Source: a virus. Taken from it: 45,671 nt of DNA. Positions 37,601 through 42,936 of the stretch are shown here, one piece after another (positions within the stretch are counted from its first letter, which is position 1; each line of letters opens with the position of its first letter). The DNA is taken from the IMG/VR virus record IMGVR_UViG_3300020055_000040, positions 1-45,671 of that record. One strand, given 5' to 3'. The notes below the pieces were generated by a model. It made no database searches. It saw nothing but the letters and a program-made list of their open reading frames with translations, and was not told where the DNA came from. The position numbers and the translations under genes were made by a program.

Positions 37601-39567
37601 TTATCAACACCAATAATTTTTCCAGTAGAAGATATTCTTGCTCTATACTCAGCAAATCTGCCCCTTCCTTCTTTATCCGTAATTAAAATTCTTGGTGGTG
37701 ATGTGTAATATTCACCAGGATTGGTAACAATAATATCTGTAATTCTTCCTGCTGTAACTAGTGCTTGCAACTCACCCTTTCTACCTGAGATAATCTCAAC
37801 ATGTGGTGTTTTTCTATAAATTTGCTCAGTAATTACTTCAACATCAGAAACTACATCTCCCGATAAAATAGCTTTTGCTTTAGTTGGAGAATTATTTACT
37901 AGTACAACTGGCGGTACTTTATATCCACTACCTTTTGATAAAATATTTACTTTTTCAACTTGTCCATAATTTACAAAATTCTCACTTATCTTGCTGTATG
38001 CAATTGTACCATCTAAGAATATGGCAATATCATTTCTTCCAATTTCATATACATCTGTATTTGAAACTGGATTTTTTCTAATTAATTTTAAATATTTGTT
38101 GTCTTCTAATCCAGAAGGATCTGTAGGACCAAGAATATCAAAAGATGGATATCCAGAAGAGCAAACATAGAAGTATGTTTCATCTTCAAATATTGCAGAA
38201 ACATTAGTATTAATGTTTGCTAAATTTGCCTGCACAGCTGCAGATGCTGTTACGGCTGAAGGTTTCTGTCTATTAACATTCGGTATCCATCTGTATTCAC
38301 CATTCGATACATCAAATACTGTAGTTTCTCTACTAGAAATTGAAGAGTTAAATTCTAAAATAGGATCGCCAACAGAAGAATATGGAACTTTTGATTTTGG
38401 TGAAATGTTATATACTGAACCAGTTACTTGTAACTTAACACCATTAATCTCTAATGGTTTAGAAATGTATAATTTTGTTCCTGCAGGATATGAACCAGTA
38501 CCACTTCTTCTGGCAACAGTAAACTGATTAATATTTCTGTTAATAATTAAAAATTCTTCATTGTTAATATAAAAATACTTATCAGTAGTTTTCCATCCTT
38601 TAGTACTAACAACTTCTACCACAAAATTAGTAGTATCATTTGTAGTAATAGGATTTACTAATTCTGTATAAGAAAATATATCAAACTCTGAATTTAATAA
38701 TTGTTTGTCTACAGTTAATTTGTAGAGAGACTTAGAAGAATCTACAATTTCAACAACATCAATAAATGCTGATGCATAAGATGGTTCTGTTTGAACTAAC
38801 TGCTGTGAAATTAAATTATCTGGATTTCCTGAAATAATTTTTACATAAATTTCATAGTTATTTGTCCAATCAGACGTAGACAACTTCATTGTCTGTTCTG
38901 ATGGTTTCTTAATCTCAGCAGTGTTTGCTGGATTAGAGTCTACAAGAGAATTGAAGATAAACTTAATAGATTTTTCAGAACCTTTTGCTTTGTAAAAACT
39001 TGTTATGTTTTTAATTAAAGTTCTCTTATCAACATCGTCAGAAAGTAAATTTTTGGGGATGCTTCCTAGATACTGAGATTCAAAACTTTTTACAATAGCA
39101 AATAGAAAAAGATTACTGATGTTTTGTACAGTATCACCAGCAGAATGATTTTCTGGATTTGATGCTTCGTATTTTGACTTTTTATATAAGTCACCAAGTT
39201 TTGTGGTGCCACTAACTCCTCTATAAACTCCGGTTAGTGTGTTTCCTTCTTTCTTAGTATAAAAACAAATTTCGGATCCAACTTTAAAATATCCATATTC
39301 ATCAGGAAATCCCGTCGCATCTTCTAATTCAAATTCCGTATCTGTTAAATTTACTGATTGGGTTAATTTTGACCCACGCTCAAGTAAATTTTTCTGATAG
39401 TAGTTAATATCATAATAAGAAGTTATGTTTGATAATATATCTAACGGTTGTCCATGTACCTCAAGTCCCTCGTAGTACTTTTCTAAAAAAGACGCAAAAG
39501 TACTATACTGAGTAGAAATGAACTCTGGTAACTGTCTTTTTACTAGATTGGATAACCTTATCGCCAT
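28603..39567 (-). CDS. 7: Giant baseplate wedge protein in the gp7 position, 3654 aa
   Basis: It lies directly between gp6 and gp8 (with the 203-aa gene), where T4 has gp7. The N-terminus (VKRQLPEFISTQYSTFASFL, EKYYEGLE, then LIKNITSFYKAKGSEKSIKF) matches what I recall of the wedge protein at this locus in pelagic T4-like phages. T4 gp7 is 1032 aa, so this is a very large expansion. Modules include GTEVLTYS...RGAEGT...H.IG near residues 71-150 and later, about nine GxxYxxxPxVxI repeats, and a doubled Cys-x-Arg-Asp helical module at residues 2073-2140 and 2318-2380. The last 340 residues are highly acidic with an imperfect internal repeat. The start ATG is six bases after the gp6 stop. The symbol rests mainly on position. 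Confidence 0.75.
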   Translation of the reverse strand: MAIRLSNLVKRQLPEFISTQYSTFASFLEKYYEGLEVHGQPLDILSNITSYYDINYYQKNLLERGSKLTQSVNLTDTEFELEDATGFPDEYGYFKVGSEICFYTKKEGNTLTGVYRGVSGTTKLGDLYKKSKYEASNPENHSAGDTVQNISNLFLFAIVKSFESQYLGSIPKNLLSDDVDKRTLIKNITSFYKAKGSEKSIKFIFNSLVDSNPANTAEIKKPSEQTMKLSTSDWTNNYEIYVKIISGNPDNLISQQLVQTEPSYASAFIDVVEIVDSSKSLYKLTVDKQLLNSEFDIFSYTELVNPITTNDTTNFVVEVVSTKGWKTTDKYFYINNEEFLIINRNINQFTVARRSGTGSYPAGTKLYISKPLEINGVKLQVTGSVYNISPKSKVPYSSVGDPILEFNSSISSRETTVFDVSNGEYRWIPNVNRQKPSAVTASAAVQANLANINTNVSAIFEDETYFYVCSSGYPSFDILGPTDPSGLEDNKYLKLIRKNPVSNTDVYEIGRNDIAIFLDGTIAYSKISENFVNYGQVEKVNILSKGSGYKVPPVVLVNNSPTKAKAILSGDVVSDVEVITEQIYRKTPHVEIISGRKGELQALVTAGRITDIIVTNPGEYYTSPPRILITDKEGRGRFAEYRARISSTGKIIGVDKINEGRNYTAANVVVDVIPAGAGASVTFEIKKWYKNRYTESTNLDDNHGTVINKKFFVDKTLGKTYAILANPKKLRFALGDNINSLYQETVTGHSKIIGYAYDGNPIYGPYGYTDPLDATSAITRLRSGYTENTSRPDGPPVSVYPLGTFDEDFTWSPNINTGKTYLDINNGRYCVTPEYPQGVYAYFLSIDASGNPVYPYILGKNYYSIPVDSNYNSPITQDQVPRTAKILDFTDVIKNGQNFSAVVSSVNSGFVNGFFVDSTVREHNPGNKVFIENPKSGGSGLLASVGTVSNSNVDYLRAKESVCKLRSLTECYLFKDYIFRQQNTGFEGNIVGDVLFDSTIILEDITGNFTNDKFDLIDPNTNTPVKIISLLLNDSATFTANSTIELTDGELNPDSVKASGVILESTSRQNTLRVLVQFGDFDLGIDNNDLSLQSSTLADDVGVGIFSTRSLSENITISIFDYNFAILKTSENHNLSIGDIIDVSINPEDSVTEKTYYVRKKLFQEVQLRDRRLVASLEDTGIGRLSILAGGLYSAPGTYSANLGNASVNVVITNYGTYNSVSEIIVTDKGSNFKEDEVLTLDNLVGVTQNRPAIFRVDHAGLGPDEDIFKLTSVEYLSVDDFLTIDDEIVKVVSIDSAERLVGIERGQQGTVAAKHFNTAIVNFSNPIYRFTPGQYLDQIGTSSTDPTVYSYNPETNLLILQYEYGVDITQTPNISISSFFSDSSNPEKNVSIQSVGEKTFKLEFSEDDENNFVINPNINIQLYYKYIFDTSHPSMVDTYLDFSPSLNYNLITLEKLVGDDEPGSELPNSFVSLKFGFGLNTPDNTFTDTQALRFTNYYYFIVASGVDTDNSRVSVELDPLVGTKVIDFTTDDKFTYSIANQPQENGSGDISYITSSETSIGEIKSIKVENSGSEYTEIPTILGIRVPEFQEAKFNVTLDKFGNVTSVSITDAGTNYTNPAIITESDEGTPGIYRPSVVDGKIISLNILEPGTGYSKVPTLRAIETAHKIYATSENIGLPKSVIINNPGSNYSKDTTTLPKFTSTLVVLLSNVSEGRFPAGKKVRQFGPGGIPFFEGTVVTTVKKNSNIVKFKNIVGELDKTIELEGASIIAILSTDYETEFKSFFDKKGFFNSEKGIISATDSKITDSYYYQDYSYVIRSYTPIDIWRDLIKDVVHPAGFQLFGEVVVENEVKAVAPPAEQPIIPFLAQINVTVEDGFSESRVIQLTEVVSSFGDINITKGVGRLALDEENLSSTNIYDISLSPEFDGYIDGDTGLTFGTRTFTMRDAETNALIEPYNENALIISINGIVQEPKVAFTVDGSEITFATAPLGPRVSEGQSLEPANFIGRLFEFVDTDISESSFKKAKNIFQRSGIWLDSANQIRFNRNFIVEETFGYITAKYPATEFDTGKCKRDIGLIIDAFEHDLRFGGNLSTVTAGNSYYNAAQELDFINNELEETRDAYLYAAKLCAAAIRNWDVVFIDDPATADPIFEVIVTANSDLITVPSTFGIVEGMYLSSGSQFPLDTRVIEIIDETNIRVSNNAFADISDTSSFIFEIPSSTIEELPGTSGEIEFEYNGIQINTDAELIIDDGTTVSITAAIARLRQVRFSLSKINTGTFVDAANLIKVNRSYIIDETISYVNSTFPGFVNPSEIKCRRDTGYLIDAVVYHLQYGGNNRIIDYAEKYYLANKLNYINDELTETVAAFTYAVDLMQQAILDPGAPFETTPYAVAPDESFGVQCAEVQSAIESYKDSYIFILENGPNLIQRDFGNQQRSGEYTTLKTYSNYDLIDDVELQLSTEIDGVVFGAECAEVISAVYTLHQSLDTILTTGAGTVESSRPDYIDGENTLFELYKDNGDIFKTTVGEDLLVFINGILQKPPAYKIIRSENPNLTDLIEFSVAPKWDQSDAQLRLGEGLSIETFHAYSIGSYERRRVDSNKIPIRKDLTIFNDFGAVTAVTDPRYYTVFVDGVQQRPSVDYTISGNRLVFKKRLNSYTSPDGITTIPNVDILSYQGGSDNNTFTAFYFERNGAYSALAILDLYYSADGENFYETVKNWDAPSRTHPIQIYNDDNSIGSVYDYEEIQDPYPGIRLKLAINNNPEINSEQPIIFRKRLENVPDLDFTVAITFDEDITFLGPDFYVFGNITVAEGTEIVVDDTATVVSAEIVFNFEEEDGQRLLRRTVSPWLFAKESGNKAWRGTHTSTAKILEGDKIRVNGENNFRTITSVPDIVKTNNYNTFTPNTFYGSIITSPSLERPSGSGLSITTVIDPVTGSITGLDYGEPDLIRLRLLGESIPQIGTGYQEGVYIDFIPVDGNGGGGFARVLTWDGVVVGLQIENPGYGYTSPPTAIVTRGYDIIKTQRNIQTSLSRNVNISLFPSPLIIGTQAQIVVPNLTETGAFIPVGFADPIDEFIINKFLEAEVVSAQIPTGLTQEILRTSGANFNSTISLVPSVEVGERLFIKPQESSAPVGASTATSGTVLILSESRVGAGDTLITPESLNQLAALVNIQFNLGDTTLFVTSTDGFPDSGLLIVGTEVLTYSSKLPDRFFIDLRGAEGTIEAVHPIGEVVRVYLNFINGNGPPEQEIEAFNEDDNAGPISGTTDIILRFDTDLDVTSIDGFVDTVSPLERAGRTVESLTTDTLEPIASTDVTKRLRSTTVEFIDVPEITSDVTLINEYDAQIYDLVTASQIDSIVEPDSNLVSLSDVNYDISINLNTISVSPVPSGFTDNTIIAEIPPTPEDVTILDVTLLETTVDELIIGFEFDSVATELSPTEGELIILGESSASVPLLTSTSTSEFISIIEEVPIPEDVSYIFIGENVTVSEQITLQPRDVAATYPTISSVEEIESDVQTLTTAPGINYVSISKVEENDTEESEIIIPVETIDTGDTLVSVSVSNFVSEAIVIVSPQLEFAGSQLGRTQELRKQPEDIIAVYPAIITEEEIISEYDAAEHKVITPSGPQTVDIDSVVDTGAIDVFNETINPSNIGINP

Positions 39568-39573
39568 TTATTC

Positions 39574-41364
39574 TTACTCTGCTATTGCAACAAAATTACT
39601 TTTTGCAATATCTAATTCTAGGTATTGCTCACGAAATGCAAAAATATCTTTTTTGTATGGTACAGTTCTAATTTCAATTTTGTTATCAATAAAAGAACCT
39701 TTAATGATTGTCAAATTATATAATTTAATTTCGCCTTCAAGGTAATTTACCTCTCCTGCATTATTATCCAATATAATTTCAGTACCATCAACGCCTATTC
39801 TATATAGTACCATTCTTCCATCGATATCCTTGACATAGACTGTAAAGTTTGGATATTCAGAAACCACAAATCCAGTAGATTGAACTGTGGCACCATCACA
39901 ATTTTTATCAAATTCATTTTGATAACAAATTTCATAATATGAAGTTGTGTTTAGCAATGGAACAAAATCTTTTCTTAGGATAATCTCAGTCTCATTAGAT
40001 TGGATTGCTTCATCAGTTCCATCAATAACACCATTAATTTTGCTGTATCTAAACTTACCACCAAACTTTTCTGTGTCTGATAGTTTTACATATTCAACTA
40101 TAGATTCAATAACAGCAGTTGCAATGTCTTGAGATGCTAGTGTTGTTAACACAGAAGAATAATAAATGTTAGATTTTAACTCAACATATAAAATTGATGG
40201 GTCTAATATTACAGGTCTAACAGATCCAACCATATATTCCTTTAATTGTCTCTCCAGTTCTTGCTTAACTGAATTTCCAATAATTGCACCTACTTTTGGT
40301 TTGATAACAAGTTTAACAACTCCATATTCAGGGGGAACTTCATCCTCCCCACCATATGAAATGATATCAGATACATTAGGATAAATTTTACTAATAATTG
40401 GTTTGAAGTCCTCTGAAGTTACCGCTCTATCTTGTGTGGCAAAATATTTGGGAGCAATGAACTTGATATCGTTAATAGATTCAATGTCAGCGCCACCAAA
40501 TGACTCTGTAACATTGGTTACGACAGTTGTATTAGGATATTGTGCTCCATTGGTATCAAACATCACTCCATTGAATCTGAACGTCTTGACGCCATTTGAT
40601 TCTGGACCAGCAGTAATCAAATAAGTAATTTCTAGATAATTTCCTGTACTTAATTTAGTACCAAACGTACCATCTCCAAAAATAATTTCATATTTCTCAT
40701 CATCTACTTCCTCAACAAAAAATACGTTAGACTGTCCATTTACATCAAGAATATTATCTGCTATTAGATATGGACGTTTTGAAGTTGTATTTTCATTGTC
40801 AAATACATTTACTCTAATGGTTGAAGTATCAAGTTGAGGATTACTTAAAATAATTCTATTTGGTTGTGTTTCATCGTATGTGAAGAACTCTCTTACTAAT
40901 GTTCCTTCATATACTTCAATATTGTTAAAATTAGCAACGCCAGAATTAACTGGAACGGTAACATCTTCTACAACAACATAGTTGTATAATACGTTATCAT
41001 AATTTGTAATAAAACCTGTCCCTTTTTGTAGAGTCAAAGAGGATGGTTTGATTTGTGATGTAACTGTAGTGGTAAAATCTAATATTGCTTTAGGGGAAAC
41101 TTTAGATCTTGGTCTGTACCCTAATTGTTTCGCAATCCTTACAACATTATCTCTAAGTGTTGCTGAATCAATAAAAAACTCATTCGCAACAAGATTTGTG
41201 TTAAATGCAGTATAGTAAGTATTATATGCTAAAACATCAAGAATATGACTGAGTGCAGAACCCTCAAAATCATAATCAGTGAAATCTGACTGAGTTCTCA
41301 AATATGTTTTGAGATTTTCTTTAATTTCTAAGTAATCTAGATTAGTAAGTTGAGAATACGGCAC
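39574..41364 (-). CDS. 6: Baseplate wedge protein gp6
   Basis: The 596-aa product (T4 gp6: 660) begins with SQLTNLDYLEIKENLKTYLR and contains DFEGSALSHILDVLAYNTYY, FFIDSATLRDNVVRIAKQLG and YRPRSK, the conserved N-terminal signature of T4 gp6 and the wider Baseplate_J family. The middle has VTSEDFKPIISKIYPNVSDI and GGEDEVPPEYGVVKLVI, typical of the J-like core domain. Translation begins at a GTG one base after the gp25 stop, with GGAGAG upstream. gp6 forms the ring of dimers that joins baseplate wedges in T4, bound to gp25 and gp7. Identification is firm. Confidence 0.92.
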   Translation of the reverse strand: MPYSQLTNLDYLEIKENLKTYLRTQSDFTDYDFEGSALSHILDVLAYNTYYTAFNTNLVANEFFIDSATLRDNVVRIAKQLGYRPRSKVSPKAILDFTTTVTSQIKPSSLTLQKGTGFITNYDNVLYNYVVVEDVTVPVNSGVANFNNIEVYEGTLVREFFTYDETQPNRIILSNPQLDTSTIRVNVFDNENTTSKRPYLIADNILDVNGQSNVFFVEEVDDEKYEIIFGDGTFGTKLSTGNYLEITYLITAGPESNGVKTFRFNGVMFDTNGAQYPNTTVVTNVTESFGGADIESINDIKFIAPKYFATQDRAVTSEDFKPIISKIYPNVSDIISYGGEDEVPPEYGVVKLVIKPKVGAIIGNSVKQELERQLKEYMVGSVRPVILDPSILYVELKSNIYYSSVLTTLASQDIATAVIESIVEYVKLSDTEKFGGKFRYSKINGVIDGTDEAIQSNETEIILRKDFVPLLNTTSYYEICYQNEFDKNCDGATVQSTGFVVSEYPNFTVYVKDIDGRMVLYRIGVDGTEIILDNNAGEVNYLEGEIKLYNLTIIKGSFIDNKIEIRTVPYKKDIFAFREQYLELDIAKSNFVAIAE

Positions 41365-41365
41365 T

Positions 41366-41755
41366 TTATAGTCTCTCCAAGAATAGGTCTATATTGGTAG
41401 GTACATCCTCTCTACCAACAACAATGAAGTCAATTCTTACATCAAATCCATCCAATGATTGATTTGTGGATACTTCTATAGATTTAATAGAAACTCTTGG
41501 TTCGTAACTTGTAATTACATCTATTATTTCATCTCTAATTAATCCTGCAGTTATCTCACTTAATGGTTCAAATAATAGATTAATTAGATTTGTACCTAAT
41601 TGTGAATCAAATAATCTTTCCCCACGTCGGGTGTATAACAAATTCAATAGAGATTGTCTAATTGCAGATACATCTTTCTTTGTCGCAACATCCCCAGTGA
41701 CAGGATGAGGCTTAAAAGCAATACTCAGATCTTTGAATGTCTGAAATGTGGGCAC
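41366..41755 (-). CDS. 25: Baseplate wedge protein gp25
   Basis: The 129-aa protein is the usual length for gp25 (T4: 132). It carries the family signature: KKDVSAIRQSLLNLLYTRRG, ERLFDSQLGTNLINLLFEP and YEPRVSIKSIEV, where the EPR loop is conserved across GpW/gp25 proteins and equivalent type VI secretion TssE. In T4 it binds gp6 and starts sheath assembly. The start is a GTG (41753-41755); no ATG lies upstream in frame before the preceding gene. A GATAAATA late box is 25 bases upstream. The gp6 GTG follows its stop by one base. Confidence 0.92.
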   Translation of the reverse strand: MPTFQTFKDLSIAFKPHPVTGDVATKKDVSAIRQSLLNLLYTRRGERLFDSQLGTNLINLLFEPLSEITAGLIRDEIIDVITSYEPRVSIKSIEVSTNQSLDGFDVRIDFIVVGREDVPTNIDLFLERL

Positions 41756-41779
41756 AAGAATGATATACGACTTCTTCCT

Positions 41780-41787
41780 TATTTATC
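41780..41787 (-). promoter_or_regulatory. Late promoter GATAAATA before gp25
   Basis: The box reads GATAAATA on the minus strand, overlaps the end of the 57-aa gene (TGA directly before it) and lies 25 bases before the gp25 GTG. It fits the NATAAATA late consensus and would start the whole baseplate operon. Confidence 0.7.
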
Positions 41788-41961
41788 TCACTTTCCTATA
41801 AAACCATCATCCCATTCTGCCTGACTCAACATGTCCGTTAAAATTTTATTTTTTGAACGTTTGGCAGCAATTTCTAACAATTTATCTGCTGCTGGGTCAG
41901 TAATCAATGTCATACCAGATTTGATGAACTCTTCACTTTTATCTACTGGACTATTAGCCAT
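41788..41961 (-). CDS. Small unknown protein, 57 aa, behind a terminator-like hairpin
   Basis: This short gene runs from an ATG at 41961 to a TGA at 41788 and encodes a 57-aa soluble, mostly helical protein (start MANSPVDKSEEFIKSG, middle DPAADKLLEIAAKRSKNKIL, end AEWDDGFIGK). Charge is mixed and there is no membrane segment. The end (QAEWDDGF) looks like a peptide docking tail. Its Shine-Dalgarno (AGAGGGG, seven bases before the ATG) lies in the 3' arm of a strong hairpin. The stop touches the gp25 late promoter. I do not know its function. The compact fit between hairpin and promoter is good evidence that it is real. Confidence 0.7.
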   Translation of the reverse strand: MANSPVDKSEEFIKSGMTLITDPAADKLLEIAAKRSKNKILTDMLSQAEWDDGFIGK

Positions 41962-41962
41962 G

Positions 41963-42010
41963 AAAAAACCCCTCTAAAGGACTACATATGTAGAACTTTT
42001 AGAGAGGTTT
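41963..42010 (-). terminator. Long hairpin with T-run, overlapping the RBS of the 57-aa gene
   Basis: On the minus strand AACCTCTCTAAAAG pairs with CTTTAGAGGGGTT (one mismatch, one bulge). Between them is the perfect 12-base palindrome CTACATATGTAG (41982-41993), giving a long two-part hairpin. TTTTTT follows at once, then the ATG of the 57-aa gene. This has all the marks of an intrinsic terminator for the upstream small-gene cluster. The same 3' arm contains AGAGGGG at ribosome-binding distance from that ATG, so it could also hide the start site. Confidence 0.8.
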
Positions 42011-42022
42011 CTATCTCAGAAG

Positions 42023-42030
42023 TATTTATC
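42023..42030 (-). promoter_or_regulatory. Candidate late promoter GATAAATA at the 48-aa gene stop
   Basis: GATAAATA on the minus strand overlaps the TAA of the 48-aa gene and lies 62 bases before the 57-aa ATG. Transcripts from it would run straight into the 41963-42010 hairpin. Confidence 0.55.
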
Positions 42031-42172
42031 GCCCCTGTCCACGATAACGCTTACGCTTACCGTTACGAGAAGTGGCAGCATACTTCGTATGTTTTCCCAT
42101 GCCCTGTCGTGTTTTCTTGGGAGTAGACTCAATCATCTTGTCGCCCATCAATCCAACTTTTGCTCTCGCCAT
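42026..42172 (-). CDS. Small strongly basic protein, 48 aa
   Basis: The product starts MARAKVGLMGDKMIESTPKK, continues with TRQGMGKHTKYAA and ends with a basic tail (NGKRKRYRGQGR). It is rich in Lys and Arg, without acidic patches, so it probably binds nucleic acid or an acidic protein surface. I recall similar 45-50-aa proteins with the MGDKMIES...KKTRQG motif as widely conserved hypothetical proteins of T4-like cyanophages. A good AGAGG Shine-Dalgarno stands six bases before the ATG. It is the last gene before a terminator. Function unknown. Confidence 0.8.
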   Translation of the reverse strand: MARAKVGLMGDKMIESTPKKTRQGMGKHTKYAATSRNGKRKRYRGQGR

Positions 42173-42207
42173 AATACCTCTTGGTTTACTTTGTCATTCT
42201 AACACCC

Positions 42208-42402
42208 CTAGGAGCGTTTGTCAAGTGCCTTGTGCAGATAATCAAGTGTCTGTGCTAAGGTCTCGTATTCAGTGCCTCCTGGGCGCTTATACAGGATTTT
42301 AAATTGACTTACTTTATCTTCTAATACCTTTATCCTAGTCTCTAAGGAATTCAGGCGATCCAATACCTCCTGTAATGGATTCTTTTCTTGTGATGTTTCC
42401 AT
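42208..42402 (-). CDS. Small coiled-coil protein, 64 aa
   Basis: I choose the ATG at 42402 (METSQEKNPLQEVLDRL); a TTG 12 bases earlier is possible but weaker. Residues 9-35 form a clear heptad helix (VLDRLNSLETRIKVLEDKVS), a likely coiled coil. The C-terminal half is a second helix pair around YKRPGGTEYETLAQTLDYLH. The gene's first 68 bases overlap the 3' end of the 74-aa gene in another frame, an unusually long overlap. It lacks an obvious Shine-Dalgarno, so translation may depend on the upstream gene. Function unknown. Confidence 0.65.
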   Translation of the reverse strand: METSQEKNPLQEVLDRLNSLETRIKVLEDKVSQFKILYKRPGGTEYETLAQTLDYLHKALDKRS

Positions 42403-42559
42403 AACGTGTTTCAATCTCCAATCCGGGGTTCATACCTGTTTCATAAAAATCATTTGCTGCATCTTCAATTTGATCTGCAAATTCATTAAAATCATCAAAA
42501 CGTTGCTCTTTTAACGTTCCGTCTTTTGTTTTATATGTAATTTTTTGATAGTCGCTCAT
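42335..42559 (-). CDS. Small acidic protein, 74 aa
   Basis: The ATG overlaps the stop of the PAAR-like gene (ATGA), which supports the start. The protein begins MSDYQKITYKTKDGTLKEQR and has an acidic helical middle (DDFNEFADQIEDAANDFYET) then ALEIETRY-like beta sequence (PGLEIETRYGNITRKES). This pattern is familiar to me from small hypothetical proteins of T4-like cyanophages. Its last 22 codons overlap the following coiled-coil gene. Function unknown; because of coupling to the spike-tip gene, a role in tail assembly is possible. Confidence 0.7.
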   Translation of the reverse strand: MSDYQKITYKTKDGTLKEQRFDDFNEFADQIEDAANDFYETGMNPGLEIETRYGNITRKESITGGIGSPEFLRD

Positions 42560-42936
42560 GGTACTTTAAAATTAGCTAACCTATTTGGAGTATTTAGTGA
42601 TCCCGCCCCACAAATTACATTCGTTGTCGCTAGTCCGGCAACAATTCCAGTTGGAATTCCTAATGATGTTAATACACTTGTACCCTGTAAAGCAACTGGC
42701 GTACCATTTACTAGTACAGTTGGAAAACCTGTTGAAATAATATCCGGATGTGGAATAAAAGGAAGAGTTGGACAAGAATGAATAATTGTTGAATCTCCTA
42801 CTTTATGTACTAATGATGAATTCATTAATACATTAGGTGATGCTCCTAAAGGTGGTGGTAGATAACCTACAGGTGGCCAACATTGATGTCCAGTTGTGAG
42901 ATCACTCGGATTGTATAATGCAGGTCGTAATCCCAT
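42556..42936 (-). CDS. 5.4: PAAR-motif baseplate spike-tip protein (T4 gp5.4-like)
   Basis: The 126-aa protein has the small repeated beta-turn pattern of PAAR-domain tips: SPNVLMNSSLVHKVGDS, then HSCP near a Pro-rich loop with HPDI, then FPTVLVNGTPVALQGT, and a Cys near the C-terminus (NVICGAGS). The two His and two Cys residues are fit to bind a metal at the tip, as known for PAAR proteins capping the T4 gp5 spike and type VI secretion VgrG. Its ATG shares one base with the TAA of the 404-aa gene, and its stop overlaps the next ATG. The gp5.4 symbol is by analogy. The call is fairly sure, but the exact metal ligands are inference. Confidence 0.75.
   Translation of the reverse strand: MGLRPALYNPSDLTTGHQCWPPVGYLPPPLGASPNVLMNSSLVHKVGDSTIIHSCPTLPFIPHPDIISTGFPTVLVNGTPVALQGTSVLTSLGIPTGIVAGLATTNVICGAGSLNTPNRLANFKVP
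42591..42597 (-). promoter_or_regulatory. Possible variant late box CTAAATA
   Basis: The minus strand reads CTAAATA, 32 bases before the ATG of the 74-aa gene and inside the PAAR-like gene. It is the same variant heptamer, at similar spacing, as before the fibre gene and the 123-aa gene. Confidence 0.25.
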
